In this document: positions 1-6,409 of the stretch, piece after piece
Layout of the letters: every line of letters begins with the position of its first letter
How positions within the stretch are numbered: position 1 is the first letter of the stretch
From: Pseudomonadota bacterium
Lineage (GTDB): Bacteria > Pseudomonadota > Gammaproteobacteria > Pseudomonadales > Pseudohongiellaceae
Assembly (NCBI GenBank): GCA_022563075.1
Contig: JADFOC010000145.1
Span: 1 to 6,853 of the forward strand
Reading direction: 5' to 3'
Length of the DNA: 6,853 nt
Notes under the pieces: generated by a model
Database searches by the model: none
Told to the model about the DNA's origin: nothing
The model's input: the letters and a program-made list of their open reading frames with translations, nothing else
Made by a program: the position numbers and the translations under genes

Positions 1-627
1 CTGCATGACTCTGGCGGCTGTACCCTGACCCAGGGTGTCTGGTGTGGCGATTTCTACCGGTAAGGCACTCTGTATTTGTCTGGCGTTATAGACATTGCCT
101 GCTCTCTCCAGTACCACACCCGCGTCACGAGTGAGCAATCGAATCAGCGGCCAGATGTCTTCGCGGCTAAGCGGCCGGTCGGCGGCAGTGCGGATACTCA
201 CCTTGTTATCGATGCTGGGATCGATGACGATAGTAATGTCCAGCGCCTGCGCCAATTCCTCCAACACCAGGCGCAAATCAACTTGCTCGTAGTTCAGTTC
301 CACCACGTTATCGCCTTCAACCTGCACCGGTTGCGGAACTGCTTCCCTGAAGCCTGGTATAGCTGCGGTCTGGCCATCCCGGTTTATTTCGTCGATCAAT
401 GCCTGTTGCTGATCTGCCGATTGACCGGCGATGATACTTAAGGCTGCCGGCTGAGCTGCCTGGTTTGCAGCATTGGCAACGGTGGCGGCTCGCGTGGCTG
501 TCGCCGAGGGCACAGCAGGGGCAGGTCCCGATTGCTGTTCCAATAGCGAGCAGGACGAGAGGGCGGTTAGAAGTGCCAGGTAGCACAATCTGTGCTTGCT
601 TCGGTTGGTACTGAAGTTGAGCTTCAC
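1..627 (-). CDS. gspD: Type II secretion secretin GspD, N-terminal part, lipoprotein type (cut by left window edge)
   Basis: This reading frame stays open from a GTG at 627 to the window edge and gives 209 residues of a protein whose rest lies outside. GspD forms the outer-membrane channel through which folded proteins leave the cell. Residues 1-26 look like a lipoprotein signal: basic start (K2, R9, K11, R13), hydrophobic core L14-L23, and a lipobox LSSC with the lipidated cysteine at 26 and Ser at +2, which fits outer-membrane sorting. Residues 27-107 are an Ala/Pro/Gln-rich low-complexity spacer. Residues 108-183 resemble the secretin N0 domain (ELNYEQVDLRLVLEELAQAL, then ITIVIDPSID). The N1-N3 and channel domains are not visible. 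No AMIN domain precedes N0, which argues against PilQ. An MshL-type pilus secretin, also a lipoprotein, is the main alternative. The gene follows gspF after 15 bases. The GTG start is the first possible start after an in-frame TAA and has a good ribosome binding site. Confidence 0.83.
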   Translation of the reverse strand, partial: MKLNFSTNRSKHRLCYLALLTALSSCSLLEQQSGPAPAVPSATATRAATVANAANQAAQPAALSIIAGQSADQQQALIDEINRDGQTAAIPGFREAVPQPVQVEGDNVVELNYEQVDLRLVLEELAQALDITIVIDPSIDNKVSIRTAADRPLSREDIWPLIRLLTRDAGVVLERAGNVYNARQIQSALPVEIATPDTLGQGTAARVMQ

Positions 628-633
628 AATGAT

Positions 634-638
634 CTCCG
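634..638 (-). promoter_or_regulatory. Ribosome binding site for gspD GTG start
   Basis: On the minus strand CGGAG lies 6 bases before the GTG at 627-625. It is the clearest Shine-Dalgarno sequence in the secretion cluster and supports GTG as the start. It sits between the gspF stop codon and gspD, so the secretin has its own ribosome entry while the genes upstream have poor ones. Confidence 0.7.
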
Positions 639-642
639 TAAA

Positions 643-1848
643 TTAGAATTCAACTGAATTCATACTGAACACGGCGGAAAGCATGGTAATGGTGATGCCG
701 CCCACTGCAATGGCCAGGAATATGATCAAGGCTGGTTGCAGCGCCGCTACCAGACTCGACATTTGATTGCGCACATAGGTATCGAACGTTGCCGCCGTCT
801 TCAGCAATATAGTTGCGGTACGGCCAGATTCTTCCCCAACTGCCACCAGTTGATGCAGAAGTGTGGGGAATTGATTGGTTTTCTCCAGAGAGATCCCAAG
901 CCCGGCGCCCGCTCTGACGTCTTCCTCTACCTGCAATAAATGCTGGGTGAGAACCGAGTTCGCGATAACTTCTCTCGACACTCGCAGCGCGCGAATCAGA
1001 GGGATGCCAGCGCCTAGTAATGAGCCGAGGGTTCTTGAAAACACCGCGCATTCACGATAAAGAATAAGCGTTCCCAGCATGGGTAAGGAAAGTAGAAAGG
1101 CGTCTTTCTGCAGCTTGGTCTTGGGGTCTTTATCCAGGCGCTTCCATGCAAAAATGATAAAGACGACAAAGGCTATGAATAAGTAGCCATAACTCTGAAT
1201 GCCGTCACTAAGCGATAACAGAAATGCGGCCGGCGGAGGAATCTCCGTTCCCGCGTCTTCAAACATTGTAGCAAATTGGGGTACGACAAATATCAACAAC
1301 AGGGTGACCGATAGTACGCCTGTTATCATTAACACAATGGGATAGATCATGGCCGAGATCACAGCCTGCCGAGTCTTCGCACTGTTTTCTAAAAATTCTG
1401 CCAGGTCGGGCAGGAGCTCATCCAAGATGCCGCCTTCTTCACCGGCGCGGACAATATTGATATACATTTTCGAGAAGACTTCAGGCCGAGCTTCCATGGC
1501 GTCGGCCAGGCTCTTCCCCTCTTTCACATCCCGGAGCAGGCCTAGCACCAACTCCTGCATGGCCGGAGCCTCGGTAATGCCTTCGAGGAGACGCAGGGCC
1601 TTGTCGATCGGTACTCTTGCTTCCACCAACGTGCACAGGCCGGTGGTAAAATCTACCAGGTCAGTATTCGGTATTTTCTTTCTTCGGCTGAATTCACCTG
1701 CCTGTTTCGTCTCTTGTATTTTTACCGGCGTCAGATTCTTGCCCTGCAACATGCGCACCGCCTCTCGCTCGGAGTCTGCACTAATCTGTCCAGAGCGAAG
1801 CTGACCTTGCACATCAAAAGCCTGATATTTGTAATAGGAAGTACTCAT
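643..1848 (-). CDS. gspF: Type II secretion inner-membrane platform protein GspF
   Basis: This is the polytopic inner-membrane protein of the type II secretion platform, thought to couple the GspE ATPase to pseudopilus assembly. The 401 residues match the usual length of the GspF/PilC family. The protein begins with the typical short cytoplasmic start (YYKYQAFDVQGQLRSGQISA, residues 5-24). It has two repeated cytoplasmic T2SSF domains at about 65-188 and 267-390. The signature LxxLLxAGxPLxxAL-like stretch in the second repeat is SLLGAGIPLIRALRV (276-290), and the first repeat carries IVRAGEEGG (132-140), mirrored by VAVGEESGR (335-343). Three hydrophobic segments lie at about 168-190, 219-235 and 370-392. 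The ATG overlaps the gspE stop by four bases (ATGA), so translation is probably coupled, and I see no strong ribosome binding site. A pilus PilC/MshG relative is possible from sequence alone; the neighbours favour GspF. Confidence 0.9.
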   Translation of the reverse strand: MSTSYYKYQAFDVQGQLRSGQISADSEREAVRMLQGKNLTPVKIQETKQAGEFSRRKKIPNTDLVDFTTGLCTLVEARVPIDKALRLLEGITEAPAMQELVLGLLRDVKEGKSLADAMEARPEVFSKMYINIVRAGEEGGILDELLPDLAEFLENSAKTRQAVISAMIYPIVLMITGVLSVTLLLIFVVPQFATMFEDAGTEIPPPAAFLLSLSDGIQSYGYLFIAFVVFIIFAWKRLDKDPKTKLQKDAFLLSLPMLGTLILYRECAVFSRTLGSLLGAGIPLIRALRVSREVIANSVLTQHLLQVEEDVRAGAGLGISLEKTNQFPTLLHQLVAVGEESGRTATILLKTAATFDTYVRNQMSSLVAALQPALIIFLAIAVGGITITMLSAVFSMNSVEF

Positions 1849-3308
1849 ATAGATCGCGTAACCCGTACTATTTCTTCTGGAGTTGTCACCCCTGCCCTAA
1901 GTTTATCCAGAGCATCCTCGCGCAGGGTCTTCATGCCTTCCCTTATCGCCTGCTCTCTAATTACATTGGCATCGGCACCGGTGGCGATGTGATGCCGAAT
2001 CGCGTCACTCATGACCAACAGCTCGTACAAGCCAATGCGTCCCCGATAACCGGTGTTGCCACAAAGCTCGCAACCATGTCCTCGGCGTATTTCAAAGCTG
2101 CTGTCCTTTTCCATTTCGAGAACCGTTGCCTCGTCCTCGCTCAATGCAATAGTTTCAGAACAGTCGGTACAGACTCGTCTTACCAGTCGCTGGGCTTGAA
2201 TCGCTAACAGGCTGGAGCTAATCAGATAGCCTTCGACCCCCATGTCTTGCAGTCGAGTTACCGCGCCAGCCGCATCATTGGTGTGCAGCGTAGAAAATAC
2301 CAGATGTCCGGTCAGGGCTGATTCGATTGCTATCTCGGCCGTCTCATGATCGCGAATCTCGCCTATCATCAAAATATCGGGGTCTTGACGGACGATGGAT
2401 CTGAGCCCTTTGGCAAAACTTAGTCCAATACTGGCATTGGCCTGAATCTGCGTAATGCCTTCCAGTTGATATTCCACCGGATCTTCGACAGTAATGATTT
2501 TTTGTTTTTCATTACTTATTTTTTCGAGAGTGGCATAGAGTGTCGTCGTCTTACCACTGCCGGTGGGGCCGGTAATCAGTATCATGCCGTGCGGTTGCGT
2601 GATGAGTTTCTGATACTGCTGCAAAATCTTTGCTGGCATACCCAATTGTTGGAGACTGACCGCCGTATCACTGCGATCGAGAATACGTAAGACGATAGAT
2701 TCGCCGTGCACCCCGGGCAAAGTCGAGACACGCATGTCCAATTGCTTATCGCCAAGTTGATAATTTATGCGGCCGTCTTGAGGCAGGCGCTTCTCACCAA
2801 TGTCCAGTCGCGCCATCAGTTTCAATCGAGATGCCACGGCAGTATGAATTTTCACCGGTAGACGTTCGATGCGGGTCATGATGCCATCCACACGACATCT
2901 CACATCCAGATGTGTTTCGGTGGGTTCGAAATGAATATCGCTGGAACTAAGATCCAGGGCCCGAGCAAATAGGTGGTTCACCAATCTGATGATCGGCGCT
3001 TCTGACGCCAGATCCATCAGCTCTGCATCATCTTCGAAGCCTGACACAAAGATGTCTTCATCAGTACTGTCCATTTGTGGAGATAACTTGGCGCGCCAAT
3101 ATTTCACCAGCCGCTTGACTTCATCGTCGGTGCCCAGCTTAAAGCGGATCAGGTCGCCCACAATAAACCGCACCTTGGCTCTTTGCTGAAGATCGGGCAG
3201 AGTGTGGTAAATCAGCGTCCTGCTTTCCTCATAATCTTGAGCAGGCGCGACGCCTTGTGGCTCAAGTAGCTGACTAAATATTGGCAATGTGATTGCTTCG
3301 TGCGTCAC
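1845..3308 (-). CDS. gspE: Type II secretion ATPase GspE
   Basis: This hexameric cytoplasmic ATPase powers pseudopilus growth. The 487 residues are close to the usual GspE length. Residues 1-95 form a short N-terminal domain of the kind that docks on GspL. Residues 100-230 are the N2 domain (SSSDIHFEP, 121-129). The ATPase core holds the Walker A motif GPTGSGKT (247-254, K253), the Asp box ITVEDPVEY (272-280), Walker B ILMIGE (312-317, E317) and the His box HLVFSTLHTND (335-345). A tetracysteine zinc site follows: C380, C383, C413, C416. All key residues are present, so it should be active. The start is GTG at 3308; an in-frame TGA lies four codons upstream, and no good ribosome binding site is visible. 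It begins 39 bases after gspM and overlaps gspF by 4 bases. PilB/MshE-type pilus ATPases share the same motifs; the L-M-E-F-D context favours GspE. Confidence 0.9.
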   Translation of the reverse strand: MTHEAITLPIFSQLLEPQGVAPAQDYEESRTLIYHTLPDLQQRAKVRFIVGDLIRFKLGTDDEVKRLVKYWRAKLSPQMDSTDEDIFVSGFEDDAELMDLASEAPIIRLVNHLFARALDLSSSDIHFEPTETHLDVRCRVDGIMTRIERLPVKIHTAVASRLKLMARLDIGEKRLPQDGRINYQLGDKQLDMRVSTLPGVHGESIVLRILDRSDTAVSLQQLGMPAKILQQYQKLITQPHGMILITGPTGSGKTTTLYATLEKISNEKQKIITVEDPVEYQLEGITQIQANASIGLSFAKGLRSIVRQDPDILMIGEIRDHETAEIAIESALTGHLVFSTLHTNDAAGAVTRLQDMGVEGYLISSSLLAIQAQRLVRRVCTDCSETIALSEDEATVLEMEKDSSFEIRRGHGCELCGNTGYRGRIGLYELLVMSDAIRHHIATGADANVIREQAIREGMKTLREDALDKLRAGVTTPEEIVRVTRSI

Positions 3309-3318
3309 GGGGTCACGT

Positions 3319-3350
3319 CAATTGTTAGCTAATGAATAATCCAATTGTTA
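3319..3350. repeat. Two direct copies of a 9-bp sequence in the gspM-gspE gap
   Basis: CAATTGTTA occurs at 3319-3327 and again at 3342-3350, 23 bases apart start to start. Each copy holds the palindrome CAATTG. The second copy includes the gspM stop codon. The pair fills most of the 39-base gap and lies just before the gspE GTG start, where no ribosome binding site is seen. It may be chance in AT-rich DNA, a small duplication, or a paired protein-binding site. Confidence 0.5.
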
Positions 3351-3917
3351 TCTACTGTCCGCTATATCCGCCAGCAAACCTTCGCTGTTCGCGAATCCAA
3401 CGACCGTAATAGATCCACTATATTGGTTACGACTCCTGTCAAAGCTGTAGTCGGTAACTCTCAGCCTGGGTTCAGATTCTTCCAGTTTCTGTAAGAAGGT
3501 AATGGTGCTGCCAGCATTGGTTGTCCGGAAGGACATCTCCTGGCTGATGATCAGCCAACCTTCAGTCTCCAATTTTTCTGCCAAGCGAGTTGAGCTCACG
3601 GTAATGCCGGAGTCTCGCGCATACTGCGATAGTGCTCTTTGAATATTGGCCTCGACGAAGGGAATTGTTTCTCCCTCAAACAATTGCGTTTCCAATTCGG
3701 CCTGCATCGCTTCGACTTCGACGCGGCGCTCACGCCATCGAAATGATTCTTCGATCAAGCGCTGCTCTCTATCGATATCTAGTTGCACACTATCAATTCT
3801 TTGCTGCCTTGTTGTATAGAGTGAACCAATAGCAGGCACCACATTGGACAGGATAAACACGAGTGCTACCAACCCGGTTAGAAGAAGTATGTTTCTTTCT
3901 CTGCTGGTTATCTGCAT
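3348..3917 (-). CDS. gspM: Type II secretion platform protein GspM (GspMb-like)
   Basis: This is a small bitopic inner-membrane protein that pairs with GspL in the secretion platform. From the ATG at 3917 it has 189 residues: a short cytoplasmic end with the family-like REKxLL pattern (TSRERNILLLTG, 5-16), one membrane segment at about 10-31, a charged, probably coiled-coil stretch at 35-80, and a periplasmic ferredoxin-like part at about 85-175. The layout matches the GspMb/PilO type rather than the classical GspM sequence, so the name rests on architecture and position. The frame also allows a TTG start at 3965, directly after the gspL stop, which would add 16 polar residues (MASRCNLQVNHTKQNK). 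I prefer the ATG because it gives the normal short cytoplasmic tail. Neither start has a good ribosome binding site. It lies between gspL and gspE in the same direction. Confidence 0.75.
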   Translation of the reverse strand: MQITSRERNILLLTGLVALVFILSNVVPAIGSLYTTRQQRIDSVQLDIDREQRLIEESFRWRERRVEVEAMQAELETQLFEGETIPFVEANIQRALSQYARDSGITVSSTRLAEKLETEGWLIISQEMSFRTTNAGSTITFLQKLEESEPRLRVTDYSFDRSRNQYSGSITVVGFANSEGLLADIADSR

Positions 3918-3938
3918 TTTGTTCTGTTTGGTGTGATT

Positions 3939-3950
3939 AACCTGCAGGTT
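3939..3950. repeat. Perfect 12-bp palindrome AACCTGCAGGTT upstream of gspM ATG
   Basis: AACCTGCAGGTT is its own reverse complement. It sits in the 48 bases between the gspL stop and the preferred gspM ATG. If gspM starts at the TTG at 3965 instead, the palindrome is coding. It could be an operator, a small RNA hairpin that limits gspM translation, or chance. Confidence 0.4.
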
Positions 3951-3965
3951 GCATCGTGAGGCCAA

Positions 3966-5258
3966 TTATTCATCAGGAAAGTACCGAACCATATAGGCTT
4001 CAAAATTGACCGTGCTCAGGCGCAGATCGATGTAGTAACGGCTGTTGTTGGTGGCTCTGGAAAACGCGACTTCGGTAAACATGGGATCCTGTTCCAGACG
4101 TTGCAATATGCTCTGTGGTTCGATGCTAGTGCCCTGGATTTTGACCAGGCCTTCCACGACTTCCAGTGAAGTGAGTCGATCGGGAAGCAAGATATTTTGC
4201 AGCGTGAACATGGCTTCCCAGACTCGTTGCTCTGGGAAATCATTGATTGGCCCCCACTGATTCTCAAAATTAACCACAACCAATTGGTCGCGGCGAGCCT
4301 CAACCGATAGCTGTCGATGGGAGTCTAGAGTTGCGAGTAAACTTCTGAGTTGAAAAGATTGGCCTATGAAAGGAAGTGCACCGACAAAAAGTATGACTAT
4401 CGCTGCCGCCGCTAACAATAAGAGATTCCTATTTCGTTCTTCTCGTTTCCGCGCACCCAATGCGCCTGCCGGGTAAAAACAATACTCGGGATTTGGATTG
4501 TTGAATGATAAGTTTAGATAATCTGTCGCCTGGTGCAGAGTCGTCAGATTTTCATCTGCAACCGCAGATATTGCCTCCTGCCATTGCTCACTCAATTCAG
4601 GCTGTTCCATATCCAGGCTGCTTATGTGTTCCCAACTGGTGATCGCTCCGTCACTTAGCCGGATCAGCGTGGCGCCAGCTTTATCGTATTCCAGTACCGT
4701 GGACAAAGTTTGATCACACAATTGCCGAGGCACTACTCCAACCAGAAAAATATCCTGTTGTTCGAACGCATCGAACAATGAGCTTAGCCTCGACTCCGGG
4801 ATCCAGAGGGCTACATTGGTACTAGCCTGTTCATAGGATTGAACACTCAGGGCCAAGGTCAGCTTCTCTTGATAACTTGGAAACAACGACTCCGTTTGTA
4901 ACCTCAATGCCGAAACTATATTTTCCCGGCTCACACCAGGCATATTCAGCGTCGTAGACACGAACTCTGACGTTGGCAGGTACAGAAGAAGTGAACTGAC
5001 GGCGTTGTCGGATTTCACTATGCGCTTTGCCGCCGTGGCGAGCGCTGACGGTGAAATCGGTGCAGATGCATTTTCTATTTGAACTACATCGCCAGAATCG
5101 AGATTGATCAGGGAATCGTCGTGTAGCAAGATCCTGGTATCGATCTTTTTGAAAAGCTGCCTGCGCGAGCTGCCTTCCAGAATCGATCGCAATGGCGTTG
5201 GCAAAGCTGGCAGCAGCTTTTCACGAAACTGCTTCTGTAGTATATCCAAGGCTGACAT
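3966..5258 (-). CDS. gspL: Type II secretion platform protein GspL (PilN-like periplasmic domain)
   Basis: This inner-membrane protein recruits the GspE ATPase to the secretion platform. It has 430 residues. Residues 1-275 are cytoplasmic and fit the actin-like fold of GspL/PilM proteins, but no phosphate-binding motif stands out. A basic stretch (GARKREERNR, 268-277) precedes the single membrane segment at about 278-299, consistent with N-in topology. Residues 300-430 are periplasmic: a helical linker, then a PilN/ferredoxin-like part around 343-418 (FTLQNILLPDRLTSLEVVEG, 351-370; VKIQGTSIEPQSILQRLEQD, 372-391). The sequence is divergent and the assignment leans on this layout and on being next to gspM and gspE. 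A pilus MshI-type protein is the alternative. It is the first gene of the cluster. The ATG is the first ATG after an in-frame TAG six codons upstream, with no clear ribosome binding site. Confidence 0.75.
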   Translation of the reverse strand: MSALDILQKQFREKLLPALPTPLRSILEGSSRRQLFKKIDTRILLHDDSLINLDSGDVVQIENASAPISPSALATAAKRIVKSDNAVSSLLLYLPTSEFVSTTLNMPGVSRENIVSALRLQTESLFPSYQEKLTLALSVQSYEQASTNVALWIPESRLSSLFDAFEQQDIFLVGVVPRQLCDQTLSTVLEYDKAGATLIRLSDGAITSWEHISSLDMEQPELSEQWQEAISAVADENLTTLHQATDYLNLSFNNPNPEYCFYPAGALGARKREERNRNLLLLAAAAIVILFVGALPFIGQSFQLRSLLATLDSHRQLSVEARRDQLVVVNFENQWGPINDFPEQRVWEAMFTLQNILLPDRLTSLEVVEGLVKIQGTSIEPQSILQRLEQDPMFTEVAFSRATNNSRYYIDLRLSTVNFEAYMVRYFPDE

Positions 5259-5409
5259 GAGAGAAGCTTTAATCTATTCCGTGGCTGTTGCTGCTAAAAA
5301 AGACGGCGTGTCTAGCTGACGATTGCTCAACGGCAGCAGTCAGTACCGGTAATTACCCTAAGCTTTTGAATAATTTATTAAATCTCACTGCTAAGACGGG
5401 GTTACGCGC

Positions 5410-5437
5410 AAAATAGTTTTAACTAGCGCCCTGACAA
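5410..5437 (-). promoter_or_regulatory. Candidate sigma-70 promoter for the gspL-M-E-F-D operon
   Basis: On the minus strand TTGTCA (5437-5432, five of six bases of the -35 consensus) is separated by 16 bases from TATTTT (5415-5410, four of six of the -10 consensus). A start near 5403 would give a leader of about 145 bases before gspL. Such matches occur by chance in AT-rich DNA, so this is only a candidate. Confidence 0.3.
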
Positions 5438-5557
5438 AAAGGGGATTTGTTTTATCCGTCAGCGCCAGGATCAGCGAACCTGGATTCATGGTGCGCATAC
5501 TCAAGCATGAGTAGATGTAGTGCTTGGGGTAGTCGGGGACGTCGAGGGGGTGGGCCA

Positions 5558-5588
5558 GCCATTCCAGGTACTTGCTCCCTGGAATGGC
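5558..5588. repeat. Perfect 11-bp inverted repeat just after dsbA (possible transcript-end hairpin)
   Basis: GCCATTCCAGG at 5558-5568 and its reverse complement CCTGGAATGGC at 5578-5588 enclose a 9-base loop. On the minus strand the hairpin starts 20 bases after the dsbA stop codon, where a terminator or an RNA-stabilising hairpin is expected. There is no T-run after the stem; the next bases are GC-rich. It is therefore not a standard intrinsic terminator. It could protect the dsbA mRNA end or be one copy of a dispersed repeat. Confidence 0.75.
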
Positions 5589-5608
5589 CAATGTGCTGAG
5601 CGAACCGG

Positions 5609-6265
5609 TTACTCGCCGGAGCGTCCGAGCATTCTTCGTTCTTTTTCTACAAGAAAATCAACTACTTCCAACATTTCGCCCTGGGTACGTACATTCTCCC
5701 CGGTGCTGATGAGGTATTTCCCATTGACGATCATATTGGGGGTGCTTCGAATCTCATAGGCTTGCATGCGCGCTTCCGCCTGATTGACCTTGGTTCTTAC
5801 GGAAAATGAGTTAAATGCAGAGTCGAAATCGGTCTGGCTGATGCCGTGTTTGACAAATAGCGCCCCGATTTGACGCTCATTTTGCAGGCGATTGCCTTCG
5901 ACATTGATGGCACTGAATACACGTTCATGCAGTACCTCCACGGCATCCAGCGCTTCCGCGGTGTAGTAGACCTGGCCGTGTATCTTCATCAGGTCATTCC
6001 ACATGGCCGGAAATCGATGGAAATCTACATCTTCTGCCTGATTCGCCTCCCAATTGACAATCAAGGGTTCGAACCGAAAGCAATGTGAGCAGCCATACCA
6101 GAAGGCCTCAATCACTTCGATCTTAGTGGAGTCTTTGGTGTTGACTGGAACGCGTAACTCGGCGTAGTGGGTGCCTGCGATATACTTCTCTATCTGCCCA
6201 TAGCTGGAAAACGCCAGCGGCAGCAGCATAATGAGGCTTAGAAACTGAATTGTTCGCTTTATCAT
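5609..6265 (-). CDS. dsbA: Periplasmic thiol:disulfide interchange protein DsbA, CSHC active site
   Basis: DsbA oxidises cysteine pairs in proteins entering the periplasm and is reoxidised by DsbB. The 218-residue precursor is normal in length. Residues 1-23 are a Sec signal peptide (MIKR, hydrophobic core 8-19, likely cleavage after SYG or nearby). The thioredoxin fold starts with FWYGCSHC, active-site cysteines C59 and C62. The residue pair between them is Ser-His instead of the usual Pro-His. The helical insertion spans about 75-165, and the cis-proline loop is STPNMIVNGKY (174-184) with Thr-Pro at 175-176. The ATG at 6265 has GGAG seven bases upstream. It lies downstream of the cytochrome c4 gene in the same direction, a pairing I recall from Pseudomonas-type genomes. 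The CSHC variant would be expected to change the redox potential, though by how much cannot be read from sequence. Confidence 0.92.
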   Translation of the reverse strand: MIKRTIQFLSLIMLLPLAFSSYGQIEKYIAGTHYAELRVPVNTKDSTKIEVIEAFWYGCSHCFRFEPLIVNWEANQAEDVDFHRFPAMWNDLMKIHGQVYYTAEALDAVEVLHERVFSAINVEGNRLQNERQIGALFVKHGISQTDFDSAFNSFSVRTKVNQAEARMQAYEIRSTPNMIVNGKYLISTGENVRTQGEMLEVVDFLVEKERRMLGRSGE

Positions 6266-6302
6266 TGGTTGACTCCATCGTTTTACAGTCAGAACTGGTC
6301 AC

Positions 6303-6331
6303 AAAAAACACTAGCACAGCCGCTCGCGGCT
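6303..6331 (-). terminator. Weak candidate terminator between cytochrome c4 gene and dsbA
   Basis: On the minus strand a 6-bp stem AGCCGC/GCGGCT with a 2-base loop (6331-6318; in practice a 5-bp stem with a 4-base loop) is followed 9 bases later by six T residues (6308-6303). The distance between stem and T-run is too large for a typical intrinsic terminator, so dsbA may still be partly read from the cytochrome promoter. Confidence 0.25.
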
Positions 6332-6409
6332 TACCATCTTGCTCCTCGCTGTACAGGACCGGTTGCGGTCAAATCTATTGCTGGATGAGGACTGCAGCAA
6401 GGAGGGAAT

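Larger units (their letters stand above)
5259..5608. other. 350-base gap between dsbA and gspL without a supported gene
   Basis: The part next to gspL (about 5340-5430) is AT-rich and suits a promoter region. The part next to dsbA (about 5520-5600) is G-rich on the plus strand and carries a perfect 11-bp inverted repeat. A 66-codon frame from a TTG at 5591 to 5391 on the minus strand crosses it, but it has no ribosome binding site, no recognised domain and overlaps the hairpin. The sequence GTCTT...TAGCAG appears in two similar forms (around 5386-5396 and 5292-5307), which may be a decayed small repeat. I see no tRNA, riboswitch or insertion sequence end. Confidence 0.6.

Noticed and set aside
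76..441. 121-codon plus-strand frame
   Set aside because: It lies opposite gspD, whose frame is supported by a signal peptide, a ribosome binding site and an N0 domain. The plus-strand protein shows no family features.
317..586. 89-codon minus-strand frame overlapping gspD
   Set aside because: It runs in another frame across the GspD spacer region, has no recognisable domain, and gspD explains the same bases better.
1349..1804. 151-codon plus-strand frame
   Set aside because: It lies entirely opposite the well-supported gspF; its Ser/Arg-rich composition is typical of an antisense shadow frame.
5445..5465. GGAT/ATCC hairpin followed by T residues as a terminator
   Set aside because: The stem is only 4 bp and AT-containing, too weak to support a terminator call.
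5400..5590. Possible integron attC site or insertion sequence end
   Set aside because: No paired GTTRRRY/RYYYAAC core sites, no terminal inverted repeats with flanking duplication and no transposase fragment could be identified.
5391..5591. 66-codon minus-strand frame starting at a TTG
   Set aside because: It has no ribosome binding site and no recognisable domain or membrane segment. It overlaps the perfect hairpin after dsbA and the promoter candidate. It is kept only as part of the unexplained gap.
6266..6310. Promoter for dsbA with TTTTTT and TAAAAC spaced by 17 bases
   Set aside because: The -35 part matches the consensus poorly and overlaps the T-run of a weak terminator candidate, so the match is not convincing.
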